A program made the position numbers and the translations under genes. 64,000 nucleotides of DNA from Agrobacterium tumefaciens (GTDB taxonomy: Bacteria; Pseudomonadota; Alphaproteobacteria; Rhizobiales; Rhizobiaceae): contig CP048470.1 of NCBI GenBank assembly GCA_025559845.1, positions 1,225,001 to 1,289,000 of the forward strand, read 5' to 3'. Below, piece after piece: positions 31,333 to 40,681 of the stretch; the stretch's first letter is position 1, and each line of letters opens with the position of its first letter. The notes under the pieces were generated by a model, which worked only from the letters and a program-made list of their open reading frames with translations, did no database searches and was not told the origin of the DNA.

Positions 31333-32151
31333 CTATTTCGTCTTTTTCGATCGACGATTGTCTGCCTCGACCGATTTGCGTAGCGCATCCATGATGTTGA
31401 TCACGTTGCTCGGTTTCTCTGTCTCCGTTTCGGTGGGCTTTTTGGCTGTGGTCGGCTTACGCTGCTTTTTCTTGGACTTGATGAGATCAAGGAGGTTTTC
31501 CTGAACCGGATCGGAAACCATCTTGCCGTCCCAGTGCCGGGTCTGCGTCTTGATGAGTTTGCGAATTAACGGAAGCGCTTCCCTTTCGGTTTTTGTTTCG
31601 GCCAAGCCGGCGAAATAGTCGCCTGCCTCTCGCACTTCGTCGCCATATCTCAGCGTCCAGAGTACAATTCCCTTGCCGCGTGGCTCGAGCATGACCGCCC
31701 GTTCACGACGTCCAAGCACCAGCCTGGAAATACCGACCATTTTCTGCTGGTCCATGGCGGCGCGAATGACGGCAAAGGCCTCTTCACTGACCTTGTCGTT
31801 GGGTGTGAGATAATACGGCTTGTCCAACCAGATCCAGTCAATCTCGTCACGTGGGGTGAAGGTCGAAATGTCGATCGTTTTCGTGCTTTCCAGTGCGACG
31901 TGCTCGAGGTCTTCATCCTCAAGCATGACATAATCATCATCGCCGCGCTGATACCCTTTCACCTCGTCCTGTTCGCGGACCCCCTTACCGGTAACGGCAT
32001 CGACGTAGTGGCTTTGAACGCGGTTGCCCGTCTCGCGATTGAGAGTATGGAATTTCACCTTTTCGCTGTCGGACGTTGCAGGCGTCATCTCCACCGAACA
32101 GGTGACGAGCGATAGTTTCAGATAACCTTTCCAATGTGGACGAAGTGGCAT
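31333..32151 (-). CDS. ku: Ku protein, first copy
   Basis: 272 residues from ATG 32151, chosen because MPLRPHWKGYLKLSLV aligns with the Ku core; upstream in-frame sequence is Arg-rich and overlaps the other ku gene. It is a homodimeric (or here perhaps heterodimeric) DNA-end-binding ring that recruits LigD. The C-terminus is Lys-rich (KSKKKQRKPTTAKK and RRSKKTK), as in extended bacterial Ku tails. It is convergent with ligD with only 25 bases between. Confidence 0.93.
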   Translation of the reverse strand: MPLRPHWKGYLKLSLVTCSVEMTPATSDSEKVKFHTLNRETGNRVQSHYVDAVTGKGVREQDEVKGYQRGDDDYVMLEDEDLEHVALESTKTIDISTFTPRDEIDWIWLDKPYYLTPNDKVSEEAFAVIRAAMDQQKMVGISRLVLGRRERAVMLEPRGKGIVLWTLRYGDEVREAGDYFAGLAETKTEREALPLIRKLIKTQTRHWDGKMVSDPVQENLLDLIKSKKKQRKPTTAKKPTETETEKPSNVINIMDALRKSVEADNRRSKKTK

Positions 32152-32167
32152 GATGGCAATCTCCGTT

Positions 32168-33052
32168 TCATCCGGCCTTCCGCCGCGGCGATGACGACGA
32201 CGAGGCGGTCTTGTTGCTGGAAACTTTCTTCCTCGGTGGATTGGTGTTGGCAGATTCACGCTTCGCTGTAGATGCCTTCATGGCCTGCGCGCTCTCTCGC
32301 AACGCCTGCAGAAGGTCGCTGGGTTTCGATGCTTTTGGAGCAGCGATCTTCTTGAACGGCTTGCCCTCGATCTTCGCCTTCACCAGTTCGGCCAGTGCAT
32401 CCTCGTAACGGTCATCGAATTTCGAGACGTCAAAGCTGCCGCGTTTCGTTCCAATGATATGAGCAGCAAGATCGAGCATCTCGGCGTCAATTTTGATGTC
32501 GGTCATTTCTTGGAAAGCGTCCTCGGCCGGGCGAACCTCGTAATCGAAGTTCAGTGTGGTGCCAATCAGGCCATCGCCACTGGGACGGATCAACAGGGTG
32601 CGAAGACGGCGAAAAAGTACTGTAGTTGCAATGGCGGCAACTTTAGCCTCCCTCATGCCGTCGCGCAGCAACGCAAACGCTTCCTCGCCCATTTTCTGCG
32701 GAGCCAGATAATAGGGTTTGTCGAAATAGACGTCGTCGATTTCCGTGCAGGCTATGAACGCGTCTATGGCAAGTGTCTTGTCGCTGTCGGGAATGGCTGC
32801 GGCGATCTCCTCCGGCTCTAGCATGACATATCGGCCATTGCCGGTTTCATAACCCTTCACCTGGTCGTCGTGTTCGACGACATCTCCCGTCTCGCTGTCG
32901 ATGAACTCGCGACGGACGCGATTTCCGGTCTTTCGGTTGAGAATGTTGAAGCTGATCCGTTCGGAGGAGGATGCTGCAGTGTAAAGTGCCACCGGACAGG
33001 TGACCTCCCCGAACTTGATATAGCCCTTCCAGTTGGCGCGCGGTGCCGCCAT
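32168..33052 (-). CDS. ku: Ku protein, second copy
   Basis: About 294 residues from ATG 33052 (MAAPRANWKGYIKFGEV). Ku core throughout, ending in a Lys/Ser-rich low-complexity tail. It ends 16 bases before the first-copy start, so both are one transcription unit. Paired ku genes are known in rhizobia; S. meliloti uses different Ku combinations in free-living and stress states. Sequence divergence between the two suggests heterodimer or division of labour, not a recent duplication. Confidence 0.93.
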   Translation of the reverse strand: MAAPRANWKGYIKFGEVTCPVALYTAASSSERISFNILNRKTGNRVRREFIDSETGDVVEHDDQVKGYETGNGRYVMLEPEEIAAAIPDSDKTLAIDAFIACTEIDDVYFDKPYYLAPQKMGEEAFALLRDGMREAKVAAIATTVLFRRLRTLLIRPSGDGLIGTTLNFDYEVRPAEDAFQEMTDIKIDAEMLDLAAHIIGTKRGSFDVSKFDDRYEDALAELVKAKIEGKPFKKIAAPKASKPSDLLQALRESAQAMKASTAKRESANTNPPRKKVSSNKTASSSSSPRRKAG

Positions 33053-33158
33053 CTCCGTGACTCCCGATACGGACAATAACGCTAAACGAAGCGGCTGGTG
33101 ATTCGTTCCGCCGCTGCGGCCCGATCAGCTCAACAGATCTTCATTCACGCACTGGTGT

Positions 33159-33563
33159 TCACGGGTCGGCATAACCGCGCGGCTTGATGCGGATTTCACG
33201 ATTGGTCGTGTCGGTTATGAAGATGAAAGCGCCGCCCGCTGTTGAATGGGCAGGGACATAGTCGAGGATGACCTCAACGCTTTCCAATACGTTTCCAGCG
33301 TCGATGACGTCGCCCCGGACAGTCACTGCGGCGGCAGTTCGGTCAGAACGGTTCAGCACCTGAAACTCGACGCGATGGCCGGATTCAATGACGCTGTCCT
33401 TGCCGACCTGAATGGCAAGATCCGGAGGGTTGGTATTTTGGGTCAGTGCCTCGTAGCCGACCCACGCCAGAATACTAGCGACCACCAGGCCTGAAAGTAC
33501 ACCGGTGGCCCACTCGATCCAATGAGGTTCCTGTGCTTCGGGGTGTTTTGACTTGCTGGCCAT
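33159..33563 (-). CDS. Conserved membrane-anchored protein (TIGR02588-like)
   Basis: 134 residues: short cytoplasmic N-terminus, one membrane segment (about 19-38, VLSGLVVASILAWVGYEAL), then an extracytoplasmic beta-rich domain. It follows a TIGR02587-type membrane protein by 9 bases, and the two families are typically neighbours. Function unknown. Located upstream of the ku genes in the same direction. Confidence 0.75.
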   Translation of the reverse strand: MASKSKHPEAQEPHWIEWATGVLSGLVVASILAWVGYEALTQNTNPPDLAIQVGKDSVIESGHRVEFQVLNRSDRTAAAVTVRGDVIDAGNVLESVEVILDYVPAHSTAGGAFIFITDTTNREIRIKPRGYADP

Positions 33564-33572
33564 GCGCCCTCG

Positions 33573-34466
33573 CTAAAGAATGAGCCGTGCGGCTGCAGCG
33601 CCGATTGCGCCTGGAAACGACAGAACGATAGTCGACATCAGCATCTGCGTCGGTACCGTGTGATCGAGCCGCCCGAATATCCAGAGCACATAGAGGCTGA
33701 CGATCAGTGCAACGACGTAACCGGGAAAGGTGAAGCGGAAAAAGACATGCCACCGCGGTGTATCATCCGGTATCTCGTGGGTGCCTCTGAACGAGACGGC
33801 ATAAACGAACCCGTGCATGATGGCGATCGATATCAGAATGGCGACAAAAGCATGCCAGGGTGTCATCCTGTAGGAAATGAGGATTACTTCTTCAGTCGGA
33901 GCGACATTCAGGTTGAGAAAAAGCGCGCCGACCGCCATGAGGAAAAGCTCGCGACTGTAGCGAGTTGAGAGCTGTCCTTCGACAGGATCGTTTTCATCCA
34001 CATCGCTGTTCTTATCTTCTTCATCGCTCGTATCCGACTTGTCTCCGAACTGTGAGCGACCGAGCAACGCGCCGATACTTGCCGGTACAGCCTGGATCGC
34101 GATCTTTCCGAGCATTTCCGAAAATGGCATGTCTGGCTTGATGTCTCCAAGCAAGACAAGGATTGCCGCACTCATGACAACGCCAAGTGCATAGGCGATC
34201 ATGGCGTCGCGATACGCCTCACGCCATGTGGACGTCCGTTCGAAGCCGATCATCCTTGCGAGCATGATCAGGAGCGGAATGTTGAGAAGCAGCAGAACGA
34301 ACAACCTGTAACGCTCGATGTAAAATCCAAGCTGCCACAACTCCATGGTCATCAGCATGGGAATGCCGAAAAGCAGGGCGCCGGCGGCACCGCGAGCGAT
34401 GCCAATCGCAAATTCTGTCAGCTCTGGTGGTTCCGCCTTTCTGATTGAAGCGCCTGCCATTGCCAT
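33573..34466 (-). CDS. Multi-pass membrane protein (TIGR02587-like)
   Basis: About 297 residues from ATG 34466 (AGAGAGAA upstream); earlier in-frame residues are Arg-rich and unlikely to be translated. Seven or so hydrophobic segments, with an acidic cytoplasmic or periplasmic loop in the middle (SDTSDEEDKNSDVDENDP). The pairing with the small anchored protein just downstream suggests a two-component membrane complex. Function unknown. Confidence 0.75.
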   Translation of the reverse strand: MAMAGASIRKAEPPELTEFAIGIARGAAGALLFGIPMLMTMELWQLGFYIERYRLFVLLLLNIPLLIMLARMIGFERTSTWREAYRDAMIAYALGVVMSAAILVLLGDIKPDMPFSEMLGKIAIQAVPASIGALLGRSQFGDKSDTSDEEDKNSDVDENDPVEGQLSTRYSRELFLMAVGALFLNLNVAPTEEVILISYRMTPWHAFVAILISIAIMHGFVYAVSFRGTHEIPDDTPRWHVFFRFTFPGYVVALIVSLYVLWIFGRLDHTVPTQMLMSTIVLSFPGAIGAAAARLIL

Positions 34467-34684
34467 TTCTCTCTTCTGCACCCGGATGCGTGCCCGCCGA
34501 TCGCGTGAAGCGCGTTTCATTAATTGCGGCGACTGCAAATCGTTCCAAGTGCAATGGTTTTGGGACTGACTGCGTGAGGCGGAACCAAACATCCCTTTTC
34601 CTCATTGCTTGATGGCGACCGAGCCCCGGCCCAATAGGCGCAGGGATCTTCTTCTTTTTTTCAGTTCAGTGCGAGTGTGTGAGC

Positions 34685-35899
34685 ATGCGTGATATGGATC
34701 AGCAGAAGCGCCGGGTTCTGATTACGGGCGCCAGTGTTGCTGGCACGACATTGGCCTGGTGGCTTAATCATTGGGGATTTGACGTCACGGTCGTGGAGCG
34801 CCATCCCCAGTTTCTCGATGGCGGCCAGAATATCGATGTCCGGGGTGCAGGGCGGGACGTGCTCCATAAGATGCGGCTCGAAGACGTGGTAGCCAGGAAT
34901 GGAACTGGCGAAGAGGGCATCCGCTTCGTCAACGAAAATAACGAGACGATTGCCGAATTCGACGTCGATGAAATTGGCCCCGATGGGCCGACGGCGGAGC
35001 TGGAAATTCTGCGCGGCGATCTCGCAAGAATCCTCTTCGAGGCTTGCGGGCACGATACCCGGTTTCGCTTCGGCGATTGTATCGAGGATATCGATGACCA
35101 GAAAGATGGTGCTGTCGTAACATTCAAATCTGGCAATCAGGAAAACTACGATCTGGTGATCGTCGCGGAAGGCGTCGGATCATCAACTCGGGAAATGTTC
35201 TTCATGGGGGAGAATGAGCCGCGATGGCTTGATGTCATCATGGGTTACTTCACCATCCCCAAAAGCGAGAGCGACGTTGACCATTGCCGCATTTACACAG
35301 CCGGCGAAGGCAGGAGCATATGGTTGCGGCCCGACAACAAAGGGACGACGCGCGTTATCCTCGTTGTGCAGAAAAAGCCAGATGAAGAAGACGCGTTGTC
35401 GCCTGAAGAGCAGAAGGAATTCCTGAGACAGCATTTCCACGATGCCGGCTGGGAGGCACCTCGCGTGCTGCAGGGGCTCGACACCGCCAATGATCTATAT
35501 TTCGACGTTCTTCGCCAGGTGAAGATGGAGCGCTGGTCGAGCGGCCACGTGGTTTTGACTGGCGATGCCGCATGGTGTGCAACCCCGATTGCAGGGATTG
35601 GCACCACGCTTGCCATTGTTGGAGCCTATGTTCTTGCCGGAGAACTGGCAACCGCCAAAGATCTTGATACGGCGCTGCATCGCTATGACGAGCTGATGCG
35701 GCCCTATGTCGAAAAGGGTCAGGGGGTGCCAAAAATTGCACCCAAAATGCTGCAGCCGCAAACCCGCTTCGGTGTTGCTCTCCAGCATGCGGTGCTGAGA
35801 GTGGCCGCGAGCCCCGGCGTCAAAAAGATCGTGACAAAATTCTTCACGCCCGACGCCGACGAGTTCACGGTCCCTGACTACGATCGGGGTAGACGCTGA
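34685..35899 (+). CDS. FAD-dependent monooxygenase (PHBH/TetX-like)
   Basis: About 404 residues. N-terminal flavin motif GASVAGTTLAWWL, and the second FAD motif near the C-terminal third, LTGDAAWCATPIAGIGTT, as in group A aromatic hydroxylases and TetX-type enzymes. The start is uncertain between GTG 34679, ATG 34685 and ATG 34694, with no clear ribosome binding site. Substrate unknown. The neighbouring pca genes degrade hydroxylated aromatics, so an aromatic substrate is possible but the gene is convergent with them. Confidence 0.78.
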   Translation: MRDMDQQKRRVLITGASVAGTTLAWWLNHWGFDVTVVERHPQFLDGGQNIDVRGAGRDVLHKMRLEDVVARNGTGEEGIRFVNENNETIAEFDVDEIGPDGPTAELEILRGDLARILFEACGHDTRFRFGDCIEDIDDQKDGAVVTFKSGNQENYDLVIVAEGVGSSTREMFFMGENEPRWLDVIMGYFTIPKSESDVDHCRIYTAGEGRSIWLRPDNKGTTRVILVVQKKPDEEDALSPEEQKEFLRQHFHDAGWEAPRVLQGLDTANDLYFDVLRQVKMERWSSGHVVLTGDAAWCATPIAGIGTTLAIVGAYVLAGELATAKDLDTALHRYDELMRPYVEKGQGVPKIAPKMLQPQTRFGVALQHAVLRVAASPGVKKIVTKFFTPDADEFTVPDYDRGRR

Positions 35900-35900
35900 A

Positions 35901-35932
35901 AAGGCGAAGACCACTAAGCTGATCCTCGCCTT
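35901..35932. terminator. Bidirectional hairpin between monooxygenase and pcaF
   Basis: AAGGCGA (35901-35907) and TCGCCTT (35926-35932) form a perfect stem with an 18-base loop in the 42-base gap between two convergent stop codons. Only short T or A runs flank it, so it may serve as a weak terminator for both genes. Confidence 0.5.
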
Positions 35933-35941
35933 GCTCCCAGA

Positions 35942-37147
35942 TTAGACGCGCTGCAGTGCGACGGCGATGCCCTGGCCGACGCCAATGCACATGGTGGCAA
36001 GAGCATATTGGCCGTGTCCGAGCGAAAGCTCCATGGCGGCAGTACCACTGATACGGGCGCCCGACATCCCCAGTGGATGGCCGAGTGCGATCGCGCCTCC
36101 GTTCGGATTGACGTTTTCCGCCTCATCCGAGAGACCTAGGTCTCTGAGCACAGCAATACCCTGCGACGCGAAGGCTTCGTTCAGTTCGATGACATCGAAC
36201 TGCGAAGGGGTGAGGCCAAGTCGTGCGCAAAGTTTGTGCGTGGCTGGCGCTGGCCCAAATCCCATAACACGCGGTGCAACACCTGCTGTGGCCCCACCCA
36301 TGATACGCGCAATCGGTGTCAGACCGTATTTGCGTGCGGCGGCTTCCGACGCGATGATGAGGGCTGCAGCCCCATCGTTTACACCAGAGGCATTGCCGGC
36401 AGTCACGGTGGCGCCTTCCAGGCGGTTGACGGGCTTCAGCTTTGCAAGGGCCTCGAGGCTGGTTGAACGCGGATGCTCGTCCGCAGACACGACGATTGGG
36501 TCGCCTTTTCTCTGCGCGACCGAGACAGGCGTGATTTCCTTGGCCAGCCGGCCATTTGCCTGTGCAGCAGCAGCCTTCGCCTGTGAACGCACGGCAAAGG
36601 CGTCCTGGTCTTCGCGTGATACATGGTAGTCGATGGCCACGTTGTCGCCGGTTTCCGGCATGGAATCGACACCGTATTGCTTCTTCATGGCGGGGTTGAC
36701 GAAACGCCAGCCAATCGTCGTATCGTAGATTTCGGCGTTGCGGGAAAATGCGGTTTCCGCCTTTGGCATAACGAAGGGCGCACGGCTCATGCTTTCCACA
36801 CCGCCTGCTATCATCAAGTCGGCTTCGCCTGCCTTGATCGCACGCGCCGCCGTGATAACGGCGTCCATGCCGGAACCGCAGAGGCGATTGATGGTCGTGC
36901 CAGTCAAGGAAACAGGAAGACCTGCCAGAAGCAACGACATGCGGGCAACGTTCCGGTTATCCTCGCCGGCCTGGTTGGCGCAGCCATAGACGACATCGCC
37001 CACCGCTTCCCAGTCGACAGACGTGTTGCGCTCCATCAAGGCCTTGAGCGGTATCGCGCCCAGATCGTCGGCGCGTACGGATGAGAGCGAGCCGCCGAAA
37101 CGGCCGATCGGGGTGCGGATATAATCGCAAATGAATGCGTCAGTCAT
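35942..37147 (-). CDS. pcaF: Beta-ketoadipyl-CoA thiolase
   Basis: 401 residues from ATG 37147 (GAGGAGGAT upstream). Thiolase fold with nucleophile Cys90 in NRLCGSGMDA, the histidine in ALGHPLGMSG and the second cysteine in CIGVGQG. It cleaves 3-oxoadipyl-CoA to succinyl-CoA and acetyl-CoA, the last step of the beta-ketoadipate pathway. Position after pcaI and pcaJ makes this assignment firm over generic acetyl-CoA acetyltransferase. Confidence 0.93.
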   Translation of the reverse strand: MTDAFICDYIRTPIGRFGGSLSSVRADDLGAIPLKALMERNTSVDWEAVGDVVYGCANQAGEDNRNVARMSLLLAGLPVSLTGTTINRLCGSGMDAVITAARAIKAGEADLMIAGGVESMSRAPFVMPKAETAFSRNAEIYDTTIGWRFVNPAMKKQYGVDSMPETGDNVAIDYHVSREDQDAFAVRSQAKAAAAQANGRLAKEITPVSVAQRKGDPIVVSADEHPRSTSLEALAKLKPVNRLEGATVTAGNASGVNDGAAALIIASEAAARKYGLTPIARIMGGATAGVAPRVMGFGPAPATHKLCARLGLTPSQFDVIELNEAFASQGIAVLRDLGLSDEAENVNPNGGAIALGHPLGMSGARISGTAAMELSLGHGQYALATMCIGVGQGIAVALQRV

Positions 37148-37215
37148 AAAATCCTCCTCAAGCGGACCGGTGTGAAATCGGATGCGACTTCCAAACACCG
37201 GAACGCTTTATGAAT

Positions 37216-37920
37216 TCACAGTGTCGGAACGGTCAGATCGGCTACGGCGCCATCGATGTGGAGCTTGGCACCCGTCATGGCCTGCAGTTCTTCGACACTC
37301 ATGCCCGGCAGCTTTTCACGCAGGACAAAATGCCCGTCCACGATGTCGATGACGGCGTGGCTGGTGTAGATGCGGGTGATGCAGGCAACGCCGGTCAGCG
37401 GGAAGGTGCATTTTTCAACGAGCTTCGGTTCGCCATTCTTGGTGACGTGTTCGGTGATGACAAACACCTGCTTGGCGCCGTGAACCAGATCCATGGCGCC
37501 GCCGACGGCCGGCACACCCTTTGAGCCAACCCGCCAGTTGGCAAGATCGCCGTTTTCGGCAACCTGAAGCGCCCCCAGAATGGCTACGTCGAGATGACCG
37601 CCGCGCACCATCGCGAAGCTGTCTGCATGGTGAAAGAACGCGGCACCCGGCTTCAGGGTCACGGCCTTTTTGCCGGCATTGATCAGATCCCAGTCTTCCT
37701 CACCGGGCGTCGGCGCTTCCCCGAAATTCAGGATGCCGTTTTCGGTGTGAAACACGGCCTGACGTCCCGGAGGCTGATAACGCGCCACCATTTCCGGAAA
37801 ACCGATGCCGAGGTTCACATAGGCGCCGTCTTCAATATCCTGGGCGGCGCGCCAGGCGATCTGCGCGTTGGAAAGCTTGATGTCGTCACGGACATCGACC
37901 GTCAGCGTATCGGCGCTCAT
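37216..37920 (-). CDS. pcaJ: 3-oxoadipate CoA-transferase subunit B
   Basis: 234 residues. The catalytic glutamate that forms the CoA thioester lies in HTENGILNFG near residue 80. With PcaI it transfers CoA from succinyl-CoA to 3-oxoadipate. The start overlaps the pcaI stop (ATGA), consistent with equal subunit synthesis. Confidence 0.94.
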   Translation of the reverse strand: MSADTLTVDVRDDIKLSNAQIAWRAAQDIEDGAYVNLGIGFPEMVARYQPPGRQAVFHTENGILNFGEAPTPGEEDWDLINAGKKAVTLKPGAAFFHHADSFAMVRGGHLDVAILGALQVAENGDLANWRVGSKGVPAVGGAMDLVHGAKQVFVITEHVTKNGEPKLVEKCTFPLTGVACITRIYTSHAVIDIVDGHFVLREKLPGMSVEELQAMTGAKLHIDGAVADLTVPTL

Positions 37921-38639
37921 GCGTAAATTCCTCCCTCATACTGCATCCCGGCGCGGATCATTGCCTCTTCCTGCTGCGGGTTCGCCACTTCGACGACGCG
38001 GTCGACGAAAATTCCAGGTGTCACGACCTGTTCCGGGTCGATGCCGCCGGCCTCGACAATCTTGGAAACCTGAACGATCGTCTTGGCTGCGGCCATGCAC
38101 ATCAGCGGATTGAAGTTGCGGGCGGCCTTGTTGTAGGTGAGGTTGCCGTGCGTATCGCCGACATGCGCCTTCACGATCGCAAAATCGGCCTTCAGCCAGC
38201 GTTCCTGAACATAATGTCGACCATCGAATTCAGCGATCGGCTTGCCGTTGGCAAGCTCGGTTCCGTAGGCAGTCGGCGTATAAAAGGCCGGAATGCCCGC
38301 TCCGCCGGCTCTGATGCGCTCGGCCAGTGTCCCCTGTGGTACCAGTTCAAGCTCGATTTCGCCGGCAAGATATTTGTCGGTGAAGGCGCGCGGGTCGGAC
38401 GATTTCGGAAATGAGCAGATCATTTTGGCGACCATGCCCGCGTCGATCATCGCGGCAATGCCGATCCTGCCGTTTCCGGCATTGTTGTTGATGACGGTGA
38501 GATTTCTGGGGCGCTTGTCGATCAGCGCATGAATGAGTTCAATCGGTGCGCCGGAACCGCCGAAGCCGCCGATCATCACCACGGCGCCGTCGCCGATAGC
38601 GGAAACCGCTTCCGCGGCACTTTGCGATCTCTTGTCCAT
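37917..38639 (-). CDS. pcaI: 3-oxoadipate CoA-transferase subunit A
   Basis: 240 residues with the subunit-A motif IGGFGGSGAPIELIHAL near residue 23 and the NNNAG segment. It is the first gene of pcaIJF, divergent from pcaR across a 136-base gap holding a strong operator candidate. CoA-transferase subunits for acetoacetate look similar, but the thiolase and IclR neighbours fix the pathway. Confidence 0.94.
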   Translation of the reverse strand: MDKRSQSAAEAVSAIGDGAVVMIGGFGGSGAPIELIHALIDKRPRNLTVINNNAGNGRIGIAAMIDAGMVAKMICSFPKSSDPRAFTDKYLAGEIELELVPQGTLAERIRAGGAGIPAFYTPTAYGTELANGKPIAEFDGRHYVQERWLKADFAIVKAHVGDTHGNLTYNKAARNFNPLMCMAAAKTIVQVSKIVEAGGIDPEQVVTPGIFVDRVVEVANPQQEEAMIRAGMQYEGGIYA

Positions 38640-38720
38640 TCGACCTCCCTAGATCTTACGTCGACAAACTGTCTGTGTTCTCGCCAGTAGATACGACTCA
38701 TCAAGGCTTGCGGCAATGAA

Positions 38721-38761
38721 GTTTGTGCGTTAATTGATATTTGTTCATATATCGCACAAAC
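38721..38761. promoter_or_regulatory. Probable PcaR operator between pcaI and pcaR
   Basis: GTTTGTGCG (38721-38729) and CGCACAAAC (38753-38761) are perfect inverted arms. The right side reads GTTCATATATCGCAC (38743-38757), very close to the Pseudomonas PcaR site GTTCGATAATCGCAC as I recall it. It overlaps the spacer where both divergent promoters must lie and ends about 15 bases before the pcaR start. Confidence 0.75.
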
Positions 38762-38775
38762 GAGAGGGCTAAGCC

Positions 38776-39531
38776 GTGAAGGAAACGGATTTCGTAAGCG
38801 GCTTTGCCAAGGGTTTGCGTGTAATCGAGGCATTCGGCGAGAGCGACCGGCGCCTGTCGATTGCCGATGTTGCCAAGAAAACGGGGCTTGATCGCGCCAC
38901 GGTGCGACGCTCGCTACTGACCCTCTTCGAGCTGCAATATGCTGACTATGATGGCAAGTTCTTCACGCTGACGCCTCGCATCCTGCGGCTTGGACATTCC
39001 TATCTGTCCGCCACGCCCTTGCCGACGCTGTTGCAACCTCATCTTGACGTGCTGGCGGAAAAGATCGGCCAGAGTTCATCTGCATCCGTGCTCGATGATA
39101 CGCAGATCCTTTACATCGCCCGTGCATCGCAACGGCGCGTCATGTCGATTAACCTCAATCCCGGCAGCCGCCTTCCGGCTTACTGTTCTTCAATGGGTCG
39201 GGTGCTGCTTGCCGCCCTCAGCGACAGCAATGCGCGCGATGTGCTTGCGAGATCCGATCTGCGGGCCAACACCGACCGCACGCTTGTCGACCCCGACGCG
39301 ATCATGAACGAGCTCGGTCGTGTCAGGGAGCTTGGATATGCCTTGATCGATCAGGAACTCGAACTGGGCCTGAGATCGATCGCTGTGCCTTTGAAGAACA
39401 GGCGCGGTGAAACGATAGCGGCCTTGAACGTCGGCGCTCCGGCTGCACATATCTCGCTGGAGCAGATGACGGATGACGTTCTGCCCCTGCTGAAAGAGGC
39501 GGCGGAAAACATCATGCCTCTGTTGAACTGA
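38776..39531 (+). CDS. pcaR: IclR-family regulator of beta-ketoadipate catabolism
   Basis: 251 residues: N-terminal winged helix (about 8-70, with the segment RLSIADVAKKTGLDRATVRR) and C-terminal IclR effector domain. It starts at GTG 38776 after GAGAGGG. Divergent from pcaIJF and facing the operator candidate. PcaR proteins respond to beta-ketoadipate and activate the pca genes. Confidence 0.9.
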   Translation: MKETDFVSGFAKGLRVIEAFGESDRRLSIADVAKKTGLDRATVRRSLLTLFELQYADYDGKFFTLTPRILRLGHSYLSATPLPTLLQPHLDVLAEKIGQSSSASVLDDTQILYIARASQRRVMSINLNPGSRLPAYCSSMGRVLLAALSDSNARDVLARSDLRANTDRTLVDPDAIMNELGRVRELGYALIDQELELGLRSIAVPLKNRRGETIAALNVGAPAAHISLEQMTDDVLPLLKEAAENIMPLLN

Positions 39532-39550
39532 CTGGTCTGATCCGGGACGT

Positions 39551-40549
39551 TCAGCCGCGTTGGCGCATCGTGTAGAGAAATACGGGACCGCCGATCAGTG
39601 CAGTCAGAAGACCGGCCGGCATTTGCCATGGGAAGATTAGGGTTCTCCCGAGCCAATCGGCTGTCAGCATCAGAACACCGCCGGCAAGCGCGGAGGCAAA
39701 AATCTGCGGCAGCGTGCGGGTAATGCCAAACTGGCGCACCATATGCGGCGCCAGCAGTCCAACGAAACTTGCGGGTCCAACAATGATGGTTGCACCCGCG
39801 GTGGCAATGGCGCTGTAGAGAATGATCGCACCACGTGTGCGCGAAATCCGCAGTCCGAGCGATCGGGCGCTGTCTTCACCAAGTCCGAGCAGTTCAAGCG
39901 GACGGTTAAGCAGCGGAACAACGAACAGGGCCAGGGCGGCCAAGACGGCCACTGTTATCGCCTGGTCGGTGGTGACACGGTAGGTGGAGCCGGAAAACCA
40001 TGTGAGAAGAAGCCCTCGCGCAGGCCCCCCGACGGCCACGACAAATGCGCCGATGGCTCCGACAATTGCCGACAGAGCGATACCGATCAGAATGATCCTG
40101 TCAGGTGCGAAATTCGCGCGCCTGCCCAGGATCAACATCGCCGCTGTCACCAGGAGCGAGCCGGTGGCACATGCGATGAGCAGGTCGCCGGATGTGTAGG
40201 ACGTCGAAACGAAGAGCAGTGCGATAGCGCCAAGCGTTGCGCCGGCCGATATGCCCATGACCTCGGGACTTGCCATGGGATTGGCCGTGACAAGTTGAAC
40301 AAGCACGCCGCTGATGCCCAAGAGAACACCTGCAGAGACGGCGCCGACGACGCGCATGAGGCGCCAACGCGCAATCAGGTTGACGTCGGTACTCCACTCC
40401 CAACCCGCCGGACCATGGCCGACGGCAAGCGTGATGATAACGAGGGCAGAGAGGACGACGGCGCAACCCGCCAGATGGTTCGGCATAAGCCGGATACGGT
40501 GAGATGTCATCTGCTGGGTTTGCGACCGGATGGCGCCGGATCTGGCCAT
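39551..40549 (-). CDS. Orphan FecCD/BtuC-type iron-siderophore permease, FhuB half-like
   Basis: 332 residues, about nine or ten membrane segments, with the permease signature NPMASPEVMGISAGATLGA and the ATPase-contact loop near GEDSARSLGLRI. NP-ASPE-GIS is characteristic of the second half of FhuB, which normally is a fusion of two such units of about 330 residues each. No binding protein, ATPase or partner half lies nearby, and an in-frame stop sits right before the start. It may be a truncated fhuB, or a homodimeric permease served by components elsewhere. Confidence 0.8.
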   Translation of the reverse strand: MARSGAIRSQTQQMTSHRIRLMPNHLAGCAVVLSALVIITLAVGHGPAGWEWSTDVNLIARWRLMRVVGAVSAGVLLGISGVLVQLVTANPMASPEVMGISAGATLGAIALLFVSTSYTSGDLLIACATGSLLVTAAMLILGRRANFAPDRIILIGIALSAIVGAIGAFVVAVGGPARGLLLTWFSGSTYRVTTDQAITVAVLAALALFVVPLLNRPLELLGLGEDSARSLGLRISRTRGAIILYSAIATAGATIIVGPASFVGLLAPHMVRQFGITRTLPQIFASALAGGVLMLTADWLGRTLIFPWQMPAGLLTALIGGPVFLYTMRQRG

Positions 40550-40681
40550 CAGAGCGGTTCAATCGATGCGGGTTTTGAGATTGCGCCTGGATACATAACG
40601 AGGTTCGAGCACAGCGGAAGATTGGCAAGCTATAGCCTGGCCGCGCCCTCAAAACTAGTGGAAAACTGTCATATTTAAAGC

